A stretch of 64,000 bases of DNA, from assembly GCA_035578905.1 (NCBI GenBank), contig JAQJVL010000001.1, forward strand, positions 8,878,711 through 8,942,710, in the 5' to 3' direction. A program made the translations under genes and the position numbers. Below the pieces are notes generated by a model. It had not been told where the DNA came from, did no database searches, and saw only the letters and a list, made by a program, of their open reading frames with translations. Positions 40,701 to 52,700 of the stretch are shown piece by piece (position 1 is the stretch's first letter; each line of letters starts with the position of its first letter). This DNA comes from Stictocephala bisonia (lineage: Eukaryota; Arthropoda; Insecta; Hemiptera; Membracidae).

Positions 40701-43700
40701 CATCAATAAGGCACAATTACATGCATTTGACAGAGTCAACAGAGTTAGGCATGCTTATAACAGTTGTCAATTAAGAAAACATATTAACCCTTCGCATGTG
40801 GCAAACGAATATATACCCAGCCTCTACTTTGCCTCAAACACGGTAAACGCACATATCCGAAATGAAATATTTCTGTCGATAGTGTAAATGATAGTTCCTA
40901 AACCCGCTAGAGTGCAGCATCAACTTATACATGTCTTTAGCCAACTCCCTCAGCCTATTAAAAACATAAATCCTCTATGAATGAAAAGGGGTGGAGCAGC
41001 CAATTAGAGCGTGCATGGGTGCGGCTCCATCTCCTGCCTTTGCACACGTGTAAAACGAAAATATCCTCCGTCTGTTGCTCCACCTAAGCACATTGTTTTC
41101 AACTCTTATAGTTCTTTTTCTCTTTTTTCCAGTTTTAAATTATTTTGTTGTATTTATTATTGTATCATAAATGAAAGATACTGTTAAGTTTCAACTAAAA
41201 TGTTGACAAATTTTATATATGTATTTTTCATTATAATTGTACATCTACAATAAAATAGCGTTAAAAGTTATAATTTTAACTTTAATTATAAATTTATACA
41301 CTTTTTATGTTTCTAAAACTTATTAAAAATTAACTTCACATTTCATTAAAATTATTTTTTTTACATAATTTCGTGTTACTTTAAGGGTATAGTAATTTCC
41401 GCGTGTGAAGGGCTGATAGTTAGTTGATAAACAAACATAAAATAGTTAGTTACGACATTAAACTGTCCATTTAACCATATAACTAGTTCTGCCCATAGTC
41501 AAAAATGAAAAATATCTAACATTGATTTTTGACTAATTAAAAAATGCTCACTTCACATTGTAATAATTCATCTGAATCTTCAACGATTCAATTGAAATTT
41601 AACTCACTGAAAAAAATTCTAATGTACAAAATGAGGCACTTTGGTATTATACATCAATTTGCAGCCAAAATACGTTAATACAGGCTATGCATTGGCAAAT
41701 CAGCAAGTCAAGCAACTGATAACACTTTGAAAAAGAAATTTCAGCCTGATATATAGCTGTTGTTTACATGTATTTGTTTATGTTTTGATTACTTTTATTT
41801 GTACATTTCTGTAAATATTTGTACGATTTGTACTAGATTTGTTTTCAGAGTGAAATGTTTATTTAAGCAAAATACAGTACAACCTTGATTATCCAGCCTA
41901 ATGCGTTAGAAGCTCAAGTCAGATAAAACATGTCACAAAAAAATTGTTTCTAACTAAAAACAGATTTGATATCTTATTTACCATTTACCATCGATGTCTT
42001 CGCCACAATCTTCAGATTGGGGAGTCGTCCAAGTTCTTCCCTTGACGGGGTTTTCTAAGTGAGCACTTGTCACTTAATGTGTCTGTAGGTGTGCTCATCA
42101 ATGTATTCTGAGATTGTGTAGTATGGCCTATTATGTAGATAGTGTTTTAGTGTAGTGATAAAAGTTTTGATTTTATTTATTGACTTTATGTGTTCTGGTA
42201 GTATGTTGTAAAATTTTGAACCTGTATAGAGTGGTGTATTACTGAATTTTTGTAAGCGATGTTGTGGTAGGTCTATGTTTTTACTATTGTGTAGGTTATG
42301 TGTGTGTTGATCAATTCTAAGTGTGGGTGTTAAGTTTTTGGCCAGGATGATGGTTTCAAGTATATACTGTGAGATGACAGTTAGGATGTTGAGCTTTATG
42401 AAGTAGGGTTTACAGTGTTCCAGTGGATCGAGCCTCAAGATTGTCCTGATAGTCTTTTTCTGCATACTGAGAATTCTATCTGTATTTTTTGAAGTTGCTG
42501 ACCCCCAAGCAGCGATTCCGTATCTCAGGTGGCTATGGAAGAGTGAGTGGTAGGCGACCAGTGCAGTTTCCTCATTTGTTAAGGTCCTGATTCGTTTGAT
42601 GACATATTGTGCTGTGGCAAGTTTTTTAGATATGTGGTCTATGTGGCTCTGCCAGTTAAGGTGTTGGTCCACTATGACACCAAGGAATTTGGTGTTGCTG
42701 GCTGTAGGAATGTCTAGGCTGATCCATTCATCTTCAGATTTATTTCTATTGTTTGGTGTGAAATTTATATGGGTGGTTTTGCTTTTATTGATGTTTAGGC
42801 TAATTGAACTGCAGATTGTCGTTACATTTTCCAGTGCTGTGTTGACTATGATGCTATTGTTGCGTTGGTGGCGGTCTATTGGTATAATGATGGTGGTGTC
42901 GTCTGCAAAAAGGGTACATTTTTGTTCTAGTGGGAGTTGTTGAGGAAGGCTGTTGATGTATATCAGGAAGAAAAGCGGGCCACGTATCGATCCTTGTGGA
43001 ACGCCTCTTGATACCTTTCTGAGTGAAGATCTGGTTTTTACTATGGTACTTTCCTCCTGATGTTCAATTTCAACGTATTGTTGCCGGTCTGAAAGATAGT
43101 TTTGTATCCAGTCTAGAGCTTTGCCTTGTATCTTAATTTGCCTGAGTTTGGCCAGTAGGATGTCCCAGTCGATGGTGTCAAATGCCTTTTGTAAATCAAG
43201 AAATAGGCCAGAGGCACTCTTGTATATCCGATGACAAGCGAGAGAGGAGCACATACAATTGCATGAAACACAAATCGCGAAGGCTTGGCGAATTTTAACA
43301 AGACGAAAGCACACAACTACATACTGTTGAAATATTTTATCTTGTAAGACATTCGTTTTTAAAAACAACTGTTTTTTACTCATTTAAAATTCTGACATCG
43401 TATGTTAAGTTAATGTATTGTATTTTGATAAAAACATCATACTGTATAATTTTTGTGATTTAAAAAGGATTTATAGTAACTAAAATTAAACCACTACAAA
43501 ACTTTAAATGAACAAGTACGTGTTTCTTCTTTGCCACGGTAAACAAAATACTGACAATGCCGAGACTGTGCACGCAATGAATCCTTCAACATCACCATAC
43601 GAGAAATAGACCCTTCCAGTGGCTCTTTTAGAGAAGTAAACAAAGAATCTTCAGGTGCATTAAGCAGTGATTACAGCACCTGCAATATTTAAAATGCACA

Positions 43701-46700
43701 ACTGAAACACTCTTGTTAGAGATTTGGGTTGGGAGGCTGAACGAGCGCTTCCCCGGAGTTGTAATTTTATCTAATAAAAATATTTATTTTTGTTTTATTG
43801 TCAAGCTGGATAACGCAAGGCCAGATAATCAAGGTTTTGCTGTACTTAAATTGTAATTTTTAATTTTTTGTAAAACATAACATGAAAATTAAAATTAAAT
43901 AAGAATATATTTAATAATTAAGAGAAATGTTAACATACATTAAGACAAATTATGATTAAAAGGTAACTTGGATATGGTCTTGGAGATGAGGAGGGAATTC
44001 TTAAGAAGACGTGAGGAGATCATTTCAAGGTGACTGAAGGATGAAGGGTATGCTTGACTACAGAAGTTGCTAACCAACAAACTTTTCTTGTAGATGTCCA
44101 AACTTAAACATAAAAAACATGAGGGAAAAATTAATTATTCAGTTGTAAATTGCCTTAACAGTTGTCTGAGCTACTTTAAAAACTATCCAGAGGAAGATCA
44201 AAATACAAATGTAGTCTGATATTTCCCCTCTTCTGGAATTTTCTATAAAGATACATATTCAGTTCTTCTTTTATCAGTTTCTTGAAGTGGGTACAAATTA
44301 TACAGAAGAAGTATTCCTCTGTATAAATATAACTTTCATAAAATGTCTTTTAAAAACATAAGCAACAATTTTGATGGATTAATTTTTTTATACAGCTTAA
44401 GATAAATTAATGGCTATATTTTTAACTTTAATAATAATAATATAAAGAAGTATACACAATTTTAACCCGGGATCGGTCGCACTATTAGAACCGTTCTAAC
44501 AAAAATTTTCGCTTATAAAGAAATTTTTTTTGTTTTATTTATTATAAATTTCATATTTTTAATATGCCTAGAGGAACTCTTTCTGGATGTATTTCAGGTG
44601 GTTTCATGATGACTCATAGTCTAGCAGTGGTGGGGGGGGACTGTTTTTATAGCGCGCCGCAGTACAGTTAGTGTCGTTCTAGACGCGCGACCGATCACGT
44701 GGCAGTGTGGTGTAGAGCCATTCTAACGGCGTGACCTATCGCGTTACTTTTATAATTGCTTCTTTTAATTTTTTGTTGTTGTGATATCGGTGTATTATTT
44801 AGTTGTAGGATATTGTATATGTGTATTGTGTTGTAAATATTGTATAAATTTTTTTTGTATATTTTTTTTGAAAATGGCAGAGAAGCCAATCGAAGGAGAC
44901 ATTTTGAATTGGTTGCAAGAAGATGAAGAAAGCAATGTGGAATTTGAATTTAGGGATAACGATTCAAATAGTGATGCTCCTTCTGAACATTTTGAATATT
45001 GCACTGAAACAGAACAGTCAGGATTAAGTGATCAAGACGAACCTATGATAATAGACGATAATGTAACTGGTCGTGAAGAAACAAATTCAACACTAGTGAC
45101 TGTACAAAGTTTGAACAATCCGAAATATGTAGGTAGAGATAATATTACTAGTTGGTATGTCCACAAACCTAATAAAAATGCAACAAAAACACTGAGACAG
45201 AACATTATTTCTAAACTGCCGGGTGTGAAAGGAAATGCTAAGAATTGTAAATCAATATTGGAATGTTGGAAAATATTTTTTCCTGACGACATGATTGAAA
45301 ATATTACAAAATATACAAATGACAGTCTTAGAGAAATGAGAGCTAATTATTCCCGTGATAGAGATTGTCCCATGACCAACACTGAAGAAATTTATGCATT
45401 TATTGGAATTCTTTACATGCTAGGAGTAAAGAAAGCAAACCATCTGCGAACGTCAGAAATGTGGGCCCAAGATGGTACTGCACCTGATTACTTCAGAGCT
45501 ATCATGAGTGAGCGGAGATTCCACACACTTCTAAGAGCTATTAGATTTGACAACAAAGCTTCAAGAAATAATCAAGACAACTGTTCACCCATACGGGACA
45601 TTTTTGAACAATTTGTGAAGAAGTCTATGGAGAGCTATACACCTGTAGAGTACTGTACTCTAGATGAAATGTTGGAGGGTTTTAGGGGAAGATGTAAATT
45701 CCGCCAATATATTAGTAATAAACCCGATAAGTATGGTGTGAAAATTTATGCCTTAGTCGATTCAAGAACTTTCTATACAGTTAAAATGGAAATTTATGGA
45801 GGGAAGCAGCCAAAATGACCTTATGATGTTCCAAATGATGTAAATAGTGTAGTCAAAAGAATGATTGAGCCTATTGATAAAAGTGGACGAAATCTAACAA
45901 CTGATAATTATTACACATCAGTGACACTGGCTAATGACCTGTACATGAATCATAAAATAACGTTAGTTGGTACAGTGAAAAAGAACAAACCCCAACTACC
46001 TCTTGAGTTACTGAATACAAAAAATAGACCAGAAAAAAGCACAATTTTTGGCTTTGGATTCGGACTAAACAAAACACTAATATTGTCTTATGTACCAAAA
46101 AAGAATAAAAATGTAATCATGCTTTCAACGCTTCACAGTGATGATGAAATTGATTTGGATAGTGAGGATAAAAAGCCTGAGGTAATCAATTTCTACAACA
46201 TGACAAAAGGTGGAGTCGACGTCGTTGACCGGATGAAGAAAGAGTACTCCGTGAAGAGAATAAGTAATAGATGGCCATTGACTATTTTCCAAGGACTTTT
46301 AAATGTGGGTACAATAAATAGACAAATCATATATACTGCTAATACAGGAAAAACGATGTCTAGAAGACTATTTATTACAGAACTGGCCAAGGATCTAGCA
46401 AAGCGTCGCCTTTCTCAACGTGCTTCCATTGAGAGCTTACCAATACAACTGAAGCAAACCATCACAAAGATTGTGGGACCTGTCGCAAGACCTCAACCTA
46501 TTGCAGGTAAATAAAATATTATTTATAGATATGTAACCTCTTCTTTAGGAATTACTTTACATAAAGTCTGAATTTACTAAACTTATAAAATAATACCAAG
46601 AGTGTACCAACACTTTCTTAGTGGTTTTTACCATTATTCACTAACACTTATTTTTTAAGTTTTCAAAACTAATTTGTCAAAATTTTTGAAATTGTAGATT

Positions 46701-49700
46701 CGTTGTAAATTTACGCTATTAGTAAAACAGTCTAAACTTACAATGAATCTACATTATTTATTTAATTTTACATTTTATGGAACTAAAATGAAAAAAAAAA
46801 ATCATTCTTGTAAAAAAAGTGACAAACTTCTATATTTTCAGGAAATCCAGGAGAAAAATTAAGATGTAGCTACTGCCCTAAAAGAAAAAACAGATTTACA
46901 CAGAAAGTCTGCTGCGCATGTCAAAAACCTATATGCACAGAACACGTCGGCTTGACAGAAATAAAGTGCATTTAATGTGTTCCATAAAATGTTGCGTTCT
47001 GTTCACTATATCTATTAAATAATAATACTGTACTTATTATATGTTATACTTTTAGCTAATAAAACAATGGTTTAATTTTAATTGCATTGAAGTTTTATTT
47101 CAAAAGTCCTTACAGTTAAAACTAACATTCTTCTTAGGATTTTAGGGTAAAAAATAGTCGAATTATAATAAAAAAACACAATCAAGAACTACTATACATT
47201 GTATAATAAACAGCATGGACTGAACTTAAGATTGTGTAAAGAACTTTCTAATTTTAATTCAAAATATTATGGTAATATTGAAAAAACCAGATGTTAGAAT
47301 CACCCTATACGCGCGACCGATCGCGGAAGTGGAGTATGCGCGACCGATCCCGGGTTAAGTCATTCGGTCAAACCCCTCTTAGTAATTAATTTTTTTGTTA
47401 AAACTCAAAAAGACAAATTGATACTAAACAGAGAAAAATCAAAAAAAGTCCTAATTTTTCGCTTTTAATTAAGCGTAGAATCCTTAAACCCTGACATAAT
47501 TTCTTTAACTGCTTATGACAAATTACTCATTGATAAACATTCTATAAAAAGGAGGCATATTATAATATTTTATAAAATTAAAATCAATCAGCAATTCCTG
47601 CAAAATCCTTTCATTTTTTAAATAAATTTCTTGGATTATAAAACGATAAATATTCATTATATTTATCTGAGCTGGATCTCCAAAACCGATGCCATACACT
47701 CTCTAGGATCCTTGAGGAATTACGAGTGTATTAATATTGGCAAGATTAAAAAATGTCAAGTTCACAGCCCTGAGCATATAAACAATCTTACATCATCTCA
47801 TTATCAACATAAATAAGTTTTGTCAGTAGGTGGCCTAGAATAGCATATTTTAACACATTTCTTACAACAGAGAATCCAAAATGGGCCTTCTTTCAATTTT
47901 TGTCTGTCTGTCCGTAAACCTTCCTTTACTTGCTTTTCTTTGAGTGCTAGAATACTGTTCATAATGTAAGGCCGTTCATAAGACCCATTCGTATATTTAC
48001 TAAATCACTGTTTGACAATTCACTACTGAATTTCTCACTTTCATAATCGTGAAAATTCCCCCTGACTGAATTAAAAACACACTCTATAATTTCGTCCACT
48101 GATAGGTTTTTTATGCTTAGCCATAATTAAATATAAATATTCAACAACACAATAGACTACTTACAACTGAACCATGATAGTAAAAATAATACTAAGTATT
48201 TAGTTATGTTTTGAAAACAAAAGCAAAATGACAAAAAAATGTGCAGGAATGACATAACAACACTAGCCAGCTGACAGGCAAACAAACAAATGGTGTGATG
48301 ATTTACTGATGTATGCTATGAATCTGATGAAATGTGGATGCTCCTACCATCTTTAGTGGACATCAGTTCAACTAAAAGCACATTAAACCAGATACAGACC
48401 AACCATTATAATATTGTAATGTGACATGAACAGAACTATTTTGTGCACAGGGAGCAAATCATATACAGCACGCCGAATGTCCTTGGGTGCTACTAATTAA
48501 AGAGTCTAGGAGAAAAATGCTGGATACAACCTGGTTGACTCATCAGAGTGTTTTGTTTATATCTGAATATTTTCATAAGCTTAGTCGGGAATAATGAGAG
48601 GTTTTTTTACTTAACTTATATTTTTATCTTGTAGCAAAGTAAAGGTATTCTGCTAGACAAAAATATACTTTATTATTATTATTCATAATGCATTACTAAG
48701 TTGCTGATAATAGAGATATGAGGTGGCAAATGAGTGTGATAAGTGTAGATGGATGAGTTGTTACTAAGGTGGGACTGTTGCTGCCAGGGCTTCTAAGGGA
48801 ATCTTAACACTTGGTATTGGTTTTATTTTCAGATAATTTACAGGTCTAATACTAATTTCTCTTCTCTACACAACATTTGGACCCTGACTACTACCAAACA
48901 CGGACATTCCATACTTCTCTAATAGTGTCCATGTCAATGGCAACCAAAGTGCGGAGTGCAGAGGACCGATCATAAAACCCTCACTTACAATCTCCACAAC
49001 ACTTTGTTCCCAGGTTACAGCACTGTTCCACTCGTGCCGACACACAATCAACATGTTTGATTTTGGTAGTGACTCAGAGAACTAGGCAGATCAACTGACA
49101 GGTCCGAGGTTTAACACCCTAATGTAGAACTACTTCTGACATTTAATAAAATGTAGATCAGTCAATCTTACATGAACTGAGATAATATGTCCAAAATAAA
49201 ACCAAACAAAAGCCATCTTACCGATGCTACAGTCAGATGGAGAGTGGTGAAGGGGGCTCTTTGGTGACGACAGCTCTTCCATTCCTTTTTCAGTAGAGGG
49301 TAGAGGTGGCTCATCCATCTGGACTACAAGACTACTTCTACATGTTGGACATTTAGCCACCGATTTGCCTGAAAAAGGGCAGTATTACAAGGTATTATTG
49401 GAAAGGGTTAAAACAAGTTGTGCTCTATGGTTAAAATATCAGAGTAATTTGGGTACATGGTAATTCTTATACATAGATGAAAGTTAAGTTTAAGCCATAT
49501 TCAACAATCTGCAACATGATGATCTCAGTATGCAGGAGTGTATGGATACCACAAGGTGCCAATTGGAAAAGCCATCAATTAAGAGTGTGACTGCAACTCA
49601 TCTTTGATGAAAAGCAAAAGCCGAAACATTGATACAGGTGAAAAGAAGTACGCCAGTGACCTCCCTCTCATCATGCAGCCTAATCAAACCACAAATGTAG

Positions 49701-52700
49701 GGGAGAAAACAGTACTTGGTGAAACCACAAATAGTAAAATAGTGCAATACAGCATCAACGTAATACTGTAGCACTCAATTAATTGTGCATGGTTGTAAGT
49801 TCTGTGGACCAAAATCTACTTCTGTTTAGCTCTACACCAGTTATAATTAACCCTATAAATTCCCATCATTGTCAAAATTTCAAGCTTTTATAGTTGTTAT
49901 ACTGGTATTGCAAAATTCAGTCTTAAAATTCCAAGAAATATGGCTGAAATAATATTTCCTTTTTTTTGTTTCTCTCTTTTTGGACAAGTAAATAAGTGGT
50001 AAAAAGCGCATATGAAAAACCAAAAAAAACCTGCAGTATCAACAGGCATAAGGGAATAAGTAATTTTTCCCTTTTTATCTTCTATAAATAAATAACAAGT
50101 AAATAAAATATTAATTTACAAACCAATGAAACAAGAAAGCAAAATTATAATTAGAAATAGGCCTATAGGTCACTTTTATACTGTTTTAGACTATGTTTTA
50201 CAGGTTCACACAATCAAAAGTAATATGCGACAGAATAACAAGTAAAACAAACTGACATATAGCATACAAATGTGTATTAAAATATTAAAATTACATGAGA
50301 AATAGGTGGGGTTCAGTGTTAAATCGAGGTGGATTTGAATTGACACTACAAAACCACAAATTTAATAAGAAATGTTAGAGTCAATATTTCACCCTTACAA
50401 TCGAAGAATAATATTTACTGGCAAATCTCATTACCATTTTAACACATCATCTAAATTGAACTTAGAAGTTAAATTAATCCTGATTATATTTCAATGTACA
50501 AAAAACATATTTACCGTCAACAGGTCCGTTTTCAAGTAGAGAAGCAGAGAGGACATATGGCTGAGTTTCGACAGAGAACATAGATGAGCACTTCATGCAG
50601 CGGTAGGCAACCTGCTGCATGGCAGCTAGTGACTGAGCCTCCAAGAATGATCGCACTCTCTTCAAAAACTCCTGTAATAAGCAACTTTGAGAGGTAAATG
50701 AATTATAACCATGGTACCAACACAGCTTGTTTAGTAAATTCAATTAGCAAAATATCATTCCTCACATGCCCGCATGTACGGGTAAGTATACATACAATGA
50801 TAGTTGTCATAGATCTACAGAAAGCATACGATAATAAAGTAATGAGAGAAAACATCTGGGAGAATTTGAGAAGAAGAGAGGTACGTAAGGGAATAGTAGA
50901 AATAAAGAATCTACGAGGCATGCTTTTAAAGTAAGTACTGTTTTGTAATTACCAGTTGACTTTTAGTAACAAAATTATTTTAACATGAAAGCCTGAACCT
51001 TAAAATATTTTTCAACATATTTCCATCAATATTGAGGCACTTTTCATATCATATAGCTAGTTTTTAAAACCTTACTTAAAGAAATCTGCCGCCTAACTGG
51101 ACAACCACTACAGTATGGTTGTTTTGACATTGTCAGCGTCGTTATAGCGTTAAACTCCCAGATGCTTCTTCAAGATCAAGAATAAATGGAAGTCACTGGG
51201 TGCAAGATAGGGACTGAATGGTGTATGATCAATTTCTTCCCAGCCAAATGATTGGCTCAGTTCTTGTGTTTGATTTCCAATCTTTAACATGTTCGCTGCG
51301 GCAAAATTGATATAAGACTTTCGAAAATGCAGAATATGTTTTTTTATTTAATTAACCATATTTAGACGTCTAATTGCCAAAAACATATACAAACATTTTT
51401 TGTTTACGTTTTTTGAGTAAAATTACCTTGGACGCACATGAGTGCCCGCCGCATATAACGTGTATTTTACGTCTAGTTTGCGTCAAGAGCGCATGTGCGC
51501 CAAGATCTTTTTTATAAAACCAAATTATAATATAGTACCAAAGTAACATTTTTTTACATAAAGGATATCTTGTTATATAATTACGGTTAGTTTATTGAGT
51601 ATATTTAGCTATAAATAATAGTATTACTACTGTTACGACTTTGAATATTTTATGATACATTGTAATTAGAAAATAAAATTATGTAATTGATGTATATACT
51701 TTGTATTCATTTCTAAAACTAATATATAAAAAGAGTACAATTATAAACAACTGGAGAGGAGTACATATTATATAGTACTTATTATTGATTATGTAATGAA
51801 AAAATGCTGCCTATAGTTTCAAACCATACCAACATAAGAATAGAAACACACTTGAGTAAACACTAATCAATTGTTCCTTTCATGGTATGTTTTGAAACAA
51901 TTTTCTAGATACAGTCCTGGCCGTTCTGGGCAAGATAAGCAGTTGTAAATTGTGTATTTCCTTCTTCCTAATATTTTACACATTCTTCATTTTTTCCTTA
52001 GTGTTTTCCCCTTAGGACCCATATGACATTTCACTGGAAAATGTTCAATTCCTAGACAAATTATTGCTGGTCTTTCAATGACAAGGTTATTTTTGTGGGA
52101 TGGAAGGTTTCTGATTATCTGAAGGCGGAAGTCATAAAGGTTAATCTTTTTGTTAACTGCATATTTATTGTACAACTAGAATGAATTGAGAACCATTAGT
52201 TGATGATAGTGAAAAAAATCTTTTGGTACCAGCGTACAGTTTTCCTCTCGCACGGATAGTACGAGAGCATCTGGTCTGATCTATCCCGGACATGTAACAA
52301 TTGTACTGGACAACAGGCAGTGGCTTGTTAAGATGTTGTCCTATTTTATTAATGAACTTTATCATATCATTGCTGTGTTCTGTAACGATGTATAAAACAT
52401 CACGTGTTGCGCCATTTGCTCCAGAGTATTTACTCACAGCCTGGCCCCTTTGTAAACGTGCCTTACTAACAGCTTGTGGTGTGTCTTTTCATGAGAACTG
52501 AAGAGTACTTGTGGAGTGTTTCATTTTCGAGTAATTCTGAAGATAGTAGCATATGCAAATGACGTGATGATATGGGAAGAAAAAGATGATTTAGAACGAG
52601 AATTGAAAAATTGGTCAACAGAAAAAAAGAAATATGGTTAGAGATGAACCTAAAAAAATGTAAGGTAATGAATGTAGAGAATATATGAAAGAAAAAAAGG

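Noticed and set aside
42596..42943. 115-codon plus ORF
   Set aside because: Shadow of the reverse transcriptase on the opposite strand.
52165..52437. Host coding exon on the minus strand
   Set aside because: The sequence matches the piggyBac transposase region around VVQYNCYMSGIDQ and has frameshifts; it is a transposon relic.
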